Below, piece by piece: positions 18,555 through 27,062 of a DNA stretch of 64,000 bases. Position 1 is the stretch's first letter, and the number at the start of each line of letters is the position of its first letter. The notes beneath the pieces are model-generated. The model searched no databases. It was not told the origin of the DNA and worked only from the letters and a program-made list of their open reading frames with translations. A program made the translations under genes and the position numbers. Location: NCBI RefSeq assembly GCF_900187965.1, contig NZ_FZNL01000002.1:310001-374000 (forward strand), read 5' to 3'. Source of the stretch: Flavobacterium sp. ov086. GTDB taxonomy: Bacteria > Bacteroidota > Bacteroidia > Flavobacteriales > Flavobacteriaceae.

Positions 18555-19189
18555 TGAATTCTACTCTAAAAAATATAGAAAAGCTTACATTTATTGAAGC
18601 TAATAAAATTATTTTAAAACTTTGTGAAGATAAGGTTAAGCTATCTTCAGATGATATAAATTTTATTCTAAATATAAAAGAAACTGAGCTAGTTAATTCA
18701 TTTTTTAATGAGTATTCACTTTTCGAGCAAAAGGATTTTTTTCTTATAGAAACTTTCATTAATCAAAATTTAGAACATAAAAACAAAGACTTTGTTTCAG
18801 ATTTAATTTATATAGCTTTGGATTTTGGGCTTGACTTAGAGTACAAAAAGATAGTATCGTTTTTATTAATTGAGAATGAAGACGAAGATTGCTTTGTTTT
18901 AGCTTGTTTAGAATATTTAAGCCAGAATATTAAATTATTATACATCGAAGAACTCGTAAAAAACTTAGAACATATACGTAATACTGTTATTTATCATCAA
19001 AATGAACAATTAGTAGCAAGTCTAATTTTGTTTAGAATAACCCATAATCCTGCAAATTTGGACTTTATACAGGAATTAATTGAATTTGACAATAGTAATC
19101 TAGAATTTCTTAATACAACTTTGAAATCCAAAATATATGATGAAGCTTACTTTGATTTTACTTGTTTCAATAAAAAGATAAAGCGTTAA
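18551..19189 (+). CDS. Candidate immunity protein for the adjacent RHS tip
   Basis: The 212-residue protein is acidic, leucine-rich and predicted helical throughout, with no signal peptide or membrane segment. Its ATG at 18551 overlaps the RHS stop codon (ATGA), which implies translational coupling. Repeating helices such as DFVSDLIYIALDFGLDLEYK and FVLACLEYLSQNIKLLYIEE suggest a HEAT-like or other alpha-solenoid fold. I do not recognise the family. The position directly after an RHS C-terminal tip is the standard place for an immunity gene, so it is probably a cytosolic inhibitor. A strong terminator follows about 125 bp downstream. Its preserved frame beside a truncated toxin gene suggests retained protection. 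Confidence 0.6.
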   Translation: MMNSTLKNIEKLTFIEANKIILKLCEDKVKLSSDDINFILNIKETELVNSFFNEYSLFEQKDFFLIETFINQNLEHKNKDFVSDLIYIALDFGLDLEYKKIVSFLLIENEDEDCFVLACLEYLSQNIKLLYIEELVKNLEHIRNTVIYHQNEQLVASLILFRITHNPANLDFIQELIEFDNSNLEFLNTTLKSKIYDEAYFDFTCFNKKIKR

Positions 19190-19314
19190 ATAGATAATAT
19201 TTTAGGTTGGTAATGTATCAGATGTGTTGGTGGTTAATTATTGCATCTAACATTTACAGAAAATCAGATATTTATATTAATATCGCGTAAAAATTAAAAC
19301 AACCTTTGGGTTAA

Positions 19315-19346
19315 GAGTGGTCGGAAGAAATTCCGACCACTTATGT
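19315..19346 (+). terminator. Intrinsic terminator downstream of the immunity candidate
   Basis: AGTGGTCGGAA (19316-19326) pairs perfectly with TTCCGACCACT (19331-19341) around a GAAA loop, followed by TATGTTTT. Confidence 0.8.
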
Positions 19347-19906
19347 TTTAAATACTTGCCGCTCTCCGAAGTTTTCCTTATGAAAAGCTACAAATGTCTC
19401 TAGACTGCAATTTTTTTAAACAAAGTGTTTTAAAACAAACAAAAGCCCCGCTCCCGAATCCTTTTGTGTGACATAAAGTGAAATTGACAAAGAATTAAAA
19501 CCATAATCAATAATAAAACTTCAGATTTCTCTGAAGCTTTATTTAGTAGTGGTAAGCATTCCAATATCTAATCAGTTTTTTGAGGATTTTTGTAATGTTT
19601 TGACATGTGTATCTTAAGGTATTGGCATTTTTCCAACTCTCTTTTTAAGTTTATTTGTAAGGATGTAAATACTATATATTTCTGCTAATTATGGTAGTTA
19701 TAAAGTTATGCTTCTAAATAATTCGTTTGTTTTTTTAGTTATACAAACTGCTATTCAATTTGAAGAAAGAGATGCTGTTTGTAATTTTGCGCGTTAAACA
19801 GTTAATGGAGATATTCTTTCTAAAGCTTTCATGGTGAGAGTTGTATCTAAGAGAAAATTTTAAATCAAATTATTATTTAGAAAAAGGGTGGAAAAAAATA
19901 AATAAC

Positions 19907-19918
19907 ACAATCGGTTGT
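19907..19918. promoter_or_regulatory. LacI-operator-like site ACAATCGGTTGT upstream of GH5
   Basis: The word fits CAANCGNTTG, a partly palindromic pattern with a central CG as seen in LacI-family operators. It is about 110 bp upstream of the GH5 start. The reverse-complement word occurs at 22489-22498 upstream of the xylan locus. The regulator is not in the window, so this is a hypothesis. Confidence 0.3.
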
Positions 19919-19991
19919 TTTTTAATTATTTTTATTGTTAAATTAGCAGTAAAATACTTACTCAAATGTAAAGAGTAGGTTTTTGATTAAA

Positions 19992-20023
19992 CTATTTAAC
20001 TATTTAACCATTTAACCATTTAT
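19992..20023 (+). repeat. Four tandem 8-bp units just upstream of the GH5 start codon
   Basis: Units CTATTTAA, CTATTTAA, CCATTTAA and CCATTTAT run head to tail and end 3 bp before the ATG at 20027. Loss or gain of a unit would change the spacing of the translation start region. Confidence 0.6.
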
Positions 20024-20026
20024 GTT

Positions 20027-21955
20027 ATGAAAAGATTTCAAAAATTACTTATTCTATTTTTAGTGTTTATTCCTCTAATACGATTATTTGCATGGCCAGG
20101 AATGCCATTGCCTCCTCTGCATATCGAAGGCAAAAATTTAAAGGATCCTTGCGGAAAAAACATTTTACTACATGGTGTTGCCATTACTCCCAGTCCTTGG
20201 TTTAATGGTTGCTCTTATAATCAATGTCGTTGGGATAACTATAATGTTCAAGGTTGTCTTAATTATAATAATGCCGTTATGGATGCGCTCACGGATACAA
20301 ATAACGGGTGGAAATTAAATTATATAAGACTTCATATTGATCCTTACTGGACCAATACACCTGGTTGCTCAGCAGGAGAAAATAGTATCTCATGCTTTGA
20401 TTACAATAGATTAGTAACTTACGTAAATCAAGTTATAGTCCCTTTAATTAATCATGCCAGAAGCAGAGGACTCTATGTTGTCCTTCGTCCTCCTGGCGTA
20501 TGTCCAAATCGAATTGCTTATGGGGACAATTACCATAATTATTTAAGAACGGTATGGCAATATCTATCGAACCATCCAAGTTTAAAGAATGTAGATAATG
20601 TTATGTTTGAAATAGCCAATGAGCCTGTAGAAATACTTGGAACAAATGGAAATTGGGGTGCAACGGGTGATGAGCATTTTGCCGCTTTACACAATTATTT
20701 TCAGGATTTAGTAAATATAATTAAGACTAATGGTGCAAATAATATTTGCTGGATACCAGGAACGGGATATCAATCTCATTACCAAGGATATCCAAACCAT
20801 TTAATAACAGGAGGTAATATAGGTTATGCTGTTCATGTTTATCCGGGATATTGGGGAGCTAATGCAGAAAATACCACTAGTTTTAATAATGCCTGGAATG
20901 CTAATGTGCAACCGATTGCTAACATAGCACCTATTATGGTAACAGAAACGGATTGGTCTCCTACTGGTGACGGAACATGGGGTACCGGTACAACAAGTGG
21001 TTTTGGTCTTAATCTGAAAGGTAGAATTGATGCTGCTGGAAATTGTAGTTGGAATTTACTTGCACCAGAAGGACTGATAACTAATGCAGATCCATATAAT
21101 GTTACAACTGCTTTCAACAACAATTGGGAGGCTTGTGCTGCACCAACTAAGCAGTGGTTCTCTGAATATGCAAATAATAATATACCATCGCAAAGCTGTA
21201 CTAGTACCTCACTAGTAAACAATGGAGTTTATGAAATTGAATTTAAAACAAATTCAAATAAAGTAATAGATCTTAAGTATGGGACTAATGCAAATGGTGC
21301 TGTAATCCATCCTTGGGATAGATTAGGAGGAACAGCACAACAATGGATCGCTATTGATGCTGGAAACGGCTATTGGCGTTTTAAATCAAATGCGAGTTCT
21401 ACAGGACGTGTAATAGATCTTGAGAGCGCAGATCCAACAAATGGAAAATCGATAAGACTTTGGGATAATTATAATAATGATGCTCAAAAATGGTTAGTAA
21501 CCGATATGGGTAATGGTTATTATAGCATAAAATCAGCCATAAATACATCAAAAAGTTGGGACATTTCTAATTGTAATATGGATGGCACAGCAAATCTTCA
21601 ACTTTGGGAATATTATGGGACTTCATGTCAATTATTTAAGTTCAATAAAGTAGGAAACACTTCAAAAAGTATAGATGAGAAAAATATTTTAACAAATAAT
21701 GTTGAAATAGGTAATGGTGTCCAAGTATATCCTAATCCATCAAAGGGTGGAGAGTTTAATATTTATTTCGCTTCACAATCAGACGAAAATTATTCTGTAA
21801 CTATATACTCAATAGGCGGCGAGGTATTATACGAAACAAAAAATCTAAAATCTAATACTAATCAAGTTATTAGAACTAAACTTGCCAGAGGTATATATAT
21901 GGCAATGATTTCTCAAAATTCAACTACAACAACCAAAAAGATAGTAATTGAATAG
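20027..21955 (+). CDS. GH5 endoglucanase-like enzyme with ricin-type lectin and T9SS sorting domain
   Basis: The 642-residue protein has a signal peptide followed by a GH5 barrel (about 30-390) with MFEIANEP (E199, acid/base) and VTETDW (E307, nucleophile). Three ricin-type repeats (about 405-548; VIDLKYG, VIDLESAD and the W/Q-rich QQWI and QKWL positions) form a CBM13-like binding module. The C-terminal part (about 565-642), with VQVYPNPSKGGEFNIYF and a final KKIVIE, is a type A sorting domain used by the type IX secretion system. The enzyme is therefore exported across the outer membrane. Cellulase or related beta-glucanase activity is likely from the family. It stands alone, preceded by tandem 8-bp repeats and followed by a strong terminator. 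Confidence 0.92.
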   Translation: MKRFQKLLILFLVFIPLIRLFAWPGMPLPPLHIEGKNLKDPCGKNILLHGVAITPSPWFNGCSYNQCRWDNYNVQGCLNYNNAVMDALTDTNNGWKLNYIRLHIDPYWTNTPGCSAGENSISCFDYNRLVTYVNQVIVPLINHARSRGLYVVLRPPGVCPNRIAYGDNYHNYLRTVWQYLSNHPSLKNVDNVMFEIANEPVEILGTNGNWGATGDEHFAALHNYFQDLVNIIKTNGANNICWIPGTGYQSHYQGYPNHLITGGNIGYAVHVYPGYWGANAENTTSFNNAWNANVQPIANIAPIMVTETDWSPTGDGTWGTGTTSGFGLNLKGRIDAAGNCSWNLLAPEGLITNADPYNVTTAFNNNWEACAAPTKQWFSEYANNNIPSQSCTSTSLVNNGVYEIEFKTNSNKVIDLKYGTNANGAVIHPWDRLGGTAQQWIAIDAGNGYWRFKSNASSTGRVIDLESADPTNGKSIRLWDNYNNDAQKWLVTDMGNGYYSIKSAINTSKSWDISNCNMDGTANLQLWEYYGTSCQLFKFNKVGNTSKSIDEKNILTNNVEIGNGVQVYPNPSKGGEFNIYFASQSDENYSVTIYSIGGEVLYETKNLKSNTNQVIRTKLARGIYMAMISQNSTTTTKKIVIE

Positions 21956-22025
21956 CCTATTCTAAAATAATACATATAGATTTTGAGATTAACGTTATAA
22001 TTTTATTCATCATTATATTTATTGC

Positions 22026-22070
22026 AAAACCACTACTTTAAATTAAAATTAAAGTAGTGGTTTTATTTTT
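22026..22070 (+). terminator. Intrinsic terminator after GH5
   Basis: AAAACCACTACTTTAA (22026-22041) pairs perfectly with TTAAAGTAGTGGTTTT (22049-22064), followed by ATTTTT. It is 70 bp after the GH5 stop. Confidence 0.88.
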
Positions 22071-22488
22071 TACTCCAAACTTAACGACCAGCCTGTAATT
22101 TGGACTGGTAAAAAAGTTTTGGAGTAAACGGTTTTGATTTACTTTAATATTAATAAAAAAGGGATCTTAGAAATTATAAATAGCTAAGACTTCTTAATTT
22201 AATTGCAGTTTATTTTATATAATAAATTAAGCTAACGGTTGTTTTTGTTTTCTTTTTTATAAATTTTTTCTTCTTTATCGTCTTGATATATAGTTAATAA
22301 TGTCTGATTATTGGTGATTTGTTATTTTTGCGAGTTCTTTAAAAAAAATGAATTAGCGCTTTTAAATTTGCAATTTTTAATCCGTGACTACTTATATTGT
22401 TATTTATTATTCATTTTTTTAGCTATAAAAATATTGATAATGTTTTATTTATGACTTGTTTTTGTGTAATTGGTAATAAAATTAAATG

Positions 22489-22498
22489 CAACCGATTG
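22489..22498. promoter_or_regulatory. LacI-operator-like site CAACCGATTG upstream of the xylan locus
   Basis: It fits CAANCGNTTG and is the reverse complement of the word at 19908-19917. It lies about 280 bp upstream of the first start codon of the locus. It is supported only by sequence form and by the pair of occurrences. Confidence 0.3.
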
Positions 22499-22771
22499 TG
22501 TATTAATTGTTTTTATTTATATTTGTAATAAATACACTTATTATTTAAGTTGGGTTTGTAGACTTGAAATCTGTAGTATATAAAAATACAATTACCTGAA
22601 AATTAAGTGTTTTAATAATCTGAATTGAAGTTATGTTAGTTAGTTTTTAAAAAAGCCGAAGTTGAAATTTACTTTCGGCTTTTACTTCCAAAATTACAAT
22701 TAATCATAATGGCACTTCTCCTGATTAGAACTGGGCTTTCAAATTATTTTGAGATAGAAAAAAATAAAATT

Positions 22772-23156
22772 ATGAAGTTAAAGATTATTTTATTGAGCTT
22801 TTTTGTTTCTAGCTTATGCAATGTATGGTCACAACAAATACAAATAGAGTCGCCTAATAAAAAAATCGATATCACTTTGTATGGTACAAAAAATAATCAA
22901 GGAGAATGGTATCTTAAAATAAAGTACCAGACAGATAAAAATACAGCTGAAATACTTCCAAAAGTGAGTTTAGGACTTTCAAGAAATGATCAGGATTTTT
23001 TTAAAGAACTTATTTTTTTTAAAGGAACTAAACCAAAAGTGATAAAGGAACATTATGAGCTGCCCATAAGTTATGGTAGTAAATAAAAACAGCACAATAG
23101 AGGTAAAATTACTTCGTAGAGGAGGTTTTGTGGTTTCATTAATCCCGATAAAATAA
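22772..23156 (+). pseudogene. GH97 glycoside hydrolase remnant: N-terminal stub plus C-terminal tail
   Basis: From the ATG at 22772 a signal peptide (cut near VWSQQ) leads into IQIESPNKKIDITLYG and GEWYLKIKYQT, the start of the GH97 N-terminal beta-domain. It breaks off after HYELPI, and the frame stops at 23084-23086. In another frame, from about 23073 to the TAA at 23154-23156, the DNA reads NKNSTIEVKLLRRGGFVVSL. This resembles the extreme C-terminal strand of GH97 enzymes, whose last domain ends with a GGF motif. The roughly 500 residues between, with all catalytic residues, are missing. The simplest reading is an internal deletion. GH97 enzymes are alpha-glucosidases or alpha-galactosidases. 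The GH31 gene starts 22 bp downstream, so the old operon order is preserved. The N-terminal part is well supported; the tail is shorter and less certain. Confidence 0.75.
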
Positions 23157-23177
23157 TCCCTTATAATAAGATATACT

Positions 23178-25787
23178 ATGCAAAAATTTTTTTATATTTT
23201 TCTTTTAAGCTGTTTGTTCACTTCAGTTAGTGCACAAAAGTATAAAGGACATACCTTAACGAAAGATCAATTATCTATAGATTTATCTGAGGGAATTTTA
23301 CACATAATCCCGCTTACCGAAAAATCTATACGAATACAATATCAAATAGAAAATGCAAAAGAAGCTCAGGAATTTGTTGTAATAAATACGCCTAAAGTAC
23401 CAGCTTTTGTATTGAAAGAAACGGAAAGCACTTTAAAGCTTAGTACAAAAGCAATAATAGTTACATTCGACAAAAAGACGGGAGTTATTACATATAGTAA
23501 TAAATCAGGCAAAATATTTCTAAGTGAAAAAGCAAATACAAGAAGATTAAAACCGGGCACTATTATGGGGGAACCTTGTTTTGAAGCAGAACAAGGTTTT
23601 GAATCTCCTGACGATGAATATTTATTTGGATTAGGGCAGTTTCAGGATGGTTTTTATAATTTAAAAAATGTGACCCGTAAACTAATCCAGGTTAATACAC
23701 AAATTGCAATTCCGTTTTTAGTATCCAGCAAAGGTTATGGATTGTTATGGCATCAGTACGGATTAACCTATTTTAACCCTACAACTCAAAGTATCACTTT
23801 GGTTAAGAATACAATAAATGAAGGTGAAAAACGAGAAATTGAAGTAACAACAACTTCAGGAACACAAAAAGTTTCAGAACAACAGTCTGTATATTCCGGG
23901 AATTTTTCAATTGCTAAAGATGGAGAATACTCCGTCATGCTTGATCTGGGAGACATGGACAGCCGTCATTTAGTATTGATTGATGGTATTGATGTAATTA
24001 ATCAATCTAATTTATGGCTGCCACCGGCAGTGAGCAAGTTAGTTCAATTAAAAGAGGGGGAGCATACTGTAAAAGTAATTTGCAAATCGAGTAACACGCC
24101 ATCTCTTAGTTTAAAACTTTCTAATAATGAAACGGTTTTTAATTCTCCAAATGCAAAATCACTTGATTATGTTGTTTTTGCAGGAAAAAATACAGACGAA
24201 ATTATAGCGAATTATCGCAACCTGACAGGTACTGTACCAATGTTGCCTAAATGGGCATTTGGTTTTTGGCAGTGCCGTGAGCGATATACTTCTGGCGAAG
24301 ATTTGGTTTCTACAATCAAAGAATTTAGAAAGCGCAATTTGCCTGTTGACATTATTGTACAAGACTGGCAGTATTGGGGAAAATATGGTTGGGGCGTACC
24401 AAAATTTGATGAAACACATTATCCCGATCCTGAAAAATTTATAAAAGAAATTCATGATTTGAATGCGCATTTTTCTATTTCTGTCTGGGAAAATCTAAAT
24501 AAAGAATCTGAAATCGGGAAGGAATATGTATCGAAAGATTTATTCATTCCTAACAGCCCCTGGATAGATATTTATAATCCTGAAACCCAAAAAACACATT
24601 GGAGTGTATTAAACAAAAATTTATTCACCCTGGGTGTAGATTCTTGGTGGATGGATGCCACAGAACCTGAAAATGATGCATTAAAAGGAAAGAAGACTTA
24701 TTTTGGTTTGGGCGATTTTTACCGTTTGACCTATCCGTTATTTGTCAGCAAAGCAATCTATGAAGGACAAAGAAATGCAAATCCCGAAAAAAGAGTAGCT
24801 ATTCTTACCCGTTCGGCCTTTTTAGGGCAACAGCGATATGGTACTATAAACTGGTCAGGTGATATTGGATGGGATTGGGACTCCTATAAACGCCAAATAG
24901 TGGCAGGTCTAAATTATAATCTCACAGGAATGCCATACTGGACGACTGATATTGGTGGGTTTTTTCGTCCCGGATCAACACAATACACAGATGAAAAGTA
25001 TCATGAAATACTTACTCGTTGGTTTCAATGGGCTGTTTTTAATCCAATATTCCGAATGCATGGCTATCAAACAGAAACTGAACCTTGGAAGTATGGTGAA
25101 AAAGTAGAAAATAATATGCGTTCTATGATGAATCTTCGATATCAATTACTGCCCTATATCTATTCAGAAGTCTGGCAGATATCAAAGAATAATTCAACCT
25201 TGATGCGGCCTTTAATTATGGATTTTAATAATGACACGACTGCCGTAAGTAAGGCTTATCAATACATGTTTGGAAAAGCATTGTTGATAGCGCCGATTAC
25301 AAAACCAGATGTCACCCAATGGGATGTTTATTTGCCTAAAAATAACGCTTGGTTTGATTTCTGGACCGGCAAACGATTTGAAGGAGGACAGACCATTTCG
25401 ATTCCGGCACCATTGGATAAAATTCCTGTTTTTGTAAAAGAAGGTTCAATTGTACCTATAGGCAATGTAATCCAGAATACAAACTCTAAACAGGATGCTC
25501 TCGAAATTCGGATTTATACTGGTAAAGATGGCACGTTTACACTATATGATGATGAAGGTGATAATTATAATTATGAAAAAGGAGCACATATTGAAATTCC
25601 TATAATCTGGAATGAAAAAAATCAAAGCCTGACTCTGGGGAAAAGAATAGGTAATTATAAGAATCAAACAGCAATATACACAATGAATATTGTATGGATC
25701 TCTGGAAATCAGAATGCAAAGATTCTAAAAACAATAAAATATACAGGTGAAAAAGTACTGATAAAAAAATCAGCCGATAAAAATTAA
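23178..25787 (+). CDS. GH31 alpha-xylosidase/alpha-glucosidase with PA14 insertion
   Basis: The 869-residue protein has a signal peptide (cut near SVSAQK). The N-terminal beta-sandwich carries a PA14-like insert (about 236-331), as in alpha-xylosidases such as CjXyl31A and BoGH31A. The catalytic barrel shows WWMDATEPE, where D493 is the nucleophile, and WSGDIGWDW, where D562 is the acid/base. Two C-terminal beta domains follow. The family removes alpha-linked xylose or glucose from non-reducing ends, and the PA14 insert argues for xylosylated substrates. It follows the GH97 remnant by 22 bp and precedes GH43 by 88 bp, and is probably co-transcribed with the xylan genes. The family call is very secure; alpha-xylosidase is more likely than alpha-glucosidase. 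Confidence 0.92.
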   Translation: MQKFFYIFLLSCLFTSVSAQKYKGHTLTKDQLSIDLSEGILHIIPLTEKSIRIQYQIENAKEAQEFVVINTPKVPAFVLKETESTLKLSTKAIIVTFDKKTGVITYSNKSGKIFLSEKANTRRLKPGTIMGEPCFEAEQGFESPDDEYLFGLGQFQDGFYNLKNVTRKLIQVNTQIAIPFLVSSKGYGLLWHQYGLTYFNPTTQSITLVKNTINEGEKREIEVTTTSGTQKVSEQQSVYSGNFSIAKDGEYSVMLDLGDMDSRHLVLIDGIDVINQSNLWLPPAVSKLVQLKEGEHTVKVICKSSNTPSLSLKLSNNETVFNSPNAKSLDYVVFAGKNTDEIIANYRNLTGTVPMLPKWAFGFWQCRERYTSGEDLVSTIKEFRKRNLPVDIIVQDWQYWGKYGWGVPKFDETHYPDPEKFIKEIHDLNAHFSISVWENLNKESEIGKEYVSKDLFIPNSPWIDIYNPETQKTHWSVLNKNLFTLGVDSWWMDATEPENDALKGKKTYFGLGDFYRLTYPLFVSKAIYEGQRNANPEKRVAILTRSAFLGQQRYGTINWSGDIGWDWDSYKRQIVAGLNYNLTGMPYWTTDIGGFFRPGSTQYTDEKYHEILTRWFQWAVFNPIFRMHGYQTETEPWKYGEKVENNMRSMMNLRYQLLPYIYSEVWQISKNNSTLMRPLIMDFNNDTTAVSKAYQYMFGKALLIAPITKPDVTQWDVYLPKNNAWFDFWTGKRFEGGQTISIPAPLDKIPVFVKEGSIVPIGNVIQNTNSKQDALEIRIYTGKDGTFTLYDDEGDNYNYEKGAHIEIPIIWNEKNQSLTLGKRIGNYKNQTAIYTMNIVWISGNQNAKILKTIKYTGEKVLIKKSADKN

Positions 25788-25875
25788 ATCTAAAATTTAA
25801 GTGAGATAAAAGGAATTAAAAACGGTATTCAATACTTAAAAAACCAAACCAAAAAGCCAAACCAAAAAACAAATA

Positions 25876-26838
25876 ATGAAAAACCAAACCAAAGTTTTAT
25901 TTCTACTGATGTGCTGTTTGTCTGTACTAAGTATCGAAGCGCAAAATCCTATTATCAAAGATGTTTTTACGGCAGATCCTGCTCCTTTAGTGCATAAAGG
26001 TACTTTGTATTTATACACAGGTCATGATGTAGCAACCCAAGACGATACGAATTATAAAATGGCCGATTGGCATGTGTTTTCTACAACAAATATGAAAGAC
26101 TGGAAAGATCATGGAGCAGTACTTTCGCCCGGCACATTTTCTTGGGCTACAGGTGATGCTTATGCGGCTCAATGTATTGAGCGAGATGGAAAGTTTTATT
26201 GGTTTGTTTCTACATTTCATAAAAAAGACGAGATAAGTGGAGGCGGTGCCGCAATAGGTGTAGCAGTTTCAGATAGTCCTACAGGTCCTTTTAAAGATGC
26301 AATTGGAAAAGCGCTCATAATAAATGAAATGACAACAGACATGAAATATGCCTGGGATGATATTGATCCAACCGTATTTGTTGACGATGATGGACAAGCC
26401 TATATGTTTTGGGGAAACGGAAGCTGTAAATGGGTAAAGTTGAAAAAGAATATGATAGAGGTGGATGGATCTATTACCACTTTTACACCTAAAAATTATA
26501 TCGAAGGACCTTGGGTGTACAAAAGGAAAGGATTGTATTATTTAGTATATGCCAGTACAGGCACAAAACCAGAAATGATAGAATACTGCACCTCTAAAAA
26601 TATAACAGGGCCGTGGACTTATCAGGGGATTATTCAGGAAAATGTACACAATAGTTTTACCACACATCCGGGAATTATTGACTATAAGAGGAAATCGTAC
26701 TTTTTTTATCACAACGGGAGTTTACCAACAGGTGGGAGTTACAGGCGCTCAATCTGTGTAGATTATATGCATTATAATAAAGATGGAACCATTCAAAAAA
26801 TAATACAAACCACTGAAGGTGTAAGTAAGATCAAGTAA
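25876..26838 (+). CDS. GH43 beta-xylosidase / alpha-L-arabinofuranosidase
   Basis: The 320-residue single-domain protein has a signal peptide (cut near SIEAQN). The five-bladed propeller triad is visible: ADPAPL with D34 (base), IDPTVF with D164 (pKa modulator) and YIEGPW with E210 (acid). There is no accessory module, and the length is short for the family. GH43 enzymes cut xylose or arabinofuranose from xylan side chains or xylo-oligosaccharides, which suits the neighbouring GH8 and GH10. CCAAACCAAA words surround its start codon (25840-25894), so the signal-peptide codons partly repeat the leader sequence. A 194-bp nested inverted repeat follows 5 bp after its stop codon. Xylosidase against arabinofuranosidase cannot be settled by eye. 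Confidence 0.92.
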   Translation: MKNQTKVLFLLMCCLSVLSIEAQNPIIKDVFTADPAPLVHKGTLYLYTGHDVATQDDTNYKMADWHVFSTTNMKDWKDHGAVLSPGTFSWATGDAYAAQCIERDGKFYWFVSTFHKKDEISGGGAAIGVAVSDSPTGPFKDAIGKALIINEMTTDMKYAWDDIDPTVFVDDDGQAYMFWGNGSCKWVKLKKNMIEVDGSITTFTPKNYIEGPWVYKRKGLYYLVYASTGTKPEMIEYCTSKNITGPWTYQGIIQENVHNSFTTHPGIIDYKRKSYFFYHNGSLPTGGSYRRSICVDYMHYNKDGTIQKIIQTTEGVSKIK

Positions 26839-26843
26839 TACTA

Positions 26844-27037
26844 ATCAAGAGTTGAAATGTGCCGTTAGGCACTAAATATTGATAGTCATTATAGATTCGA
26901 AATATGTTGGCGTGCCGTAGGTATGCAACAAAATGATAACTATTGCGTACCTACGGCACGCTAAATTTATTCCAATTCATGTTTTCTACCAATATTTAGT
27001 GCTTAACGGCACAAATTGTAGACTTTCAACTCTTGAT
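26844..27037. repeat. 194-bp element of three nested inverted repeats between GH43 and GH8
   Basis: Outer arms ATCAAGAGTTGAAA (26844-26857) and its exact complement (27024-27037) enclose middle arms of 24 nt (26858-26881 with 26990-27013, one mismatch). Those enclose inner arms of 19 nt (26910-26928 with 26943-26961, one mismatch). The left middle arm also contains the small palindrome GTGCCGTTAGGCAC. The word GTGCCGT recurs in the inner arm. The whole element could fold into one long hairpin in RNA. It resembles a palindromic extragenic or MITE-like element; no transposase is adjacent. Confidence 0.85.
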
Positions 27038-27062
27038 ACACATAAGTAATAAAAAGATAAAT

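Larger units (their letters stand above)
19190..20026. other. 837-bp intergenic region between the immunity candidate and GH5
   Basis: No convincing gene. It holds the terminator at 19315-19346, a weaker hairpin with a T-rich tail at about 19518-19543 (CTTCAGA with TCTGAAG), a LacI-operator-like word near 19907, and a four-copy 8-bp repeat just before the GH5 start (both listed separately). The promoter of GH5 should lie here. Confidence 0.6.
21956..22771. other. Long AT-rich non-coding region before the xylan locus
   Basis: It contains the GH5 terminator (22026-22070), then an imperfect long hairpin at about 22070-22127 (TACTCCAAACTT against AGTTTTGGAGTA, with ACCAG/CTGGT inside). An operator-like word lies at 22489 and another terminator-like hairpin at 22650-22684 (AAAGCCGAA with TTCGGCTTT). 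An open frame reaching back to 22709 adds 21 residues before the GH97 remnant start but looks like untranslated leader. No gene is supported. Confidence 0.6.

Noticed and set aside
20839..21222. 127-codon - strand frame inside GH5
   Set aside because: It lies opposite conserved catalytic sequence and shows no domain or signal features.
22709..22771. In-frame upstream extension of the GH97 remnant
   Set aside because: It adds 21 residues in front of a clear signal peptide that starts at 22772; it is probably untranslated leader.
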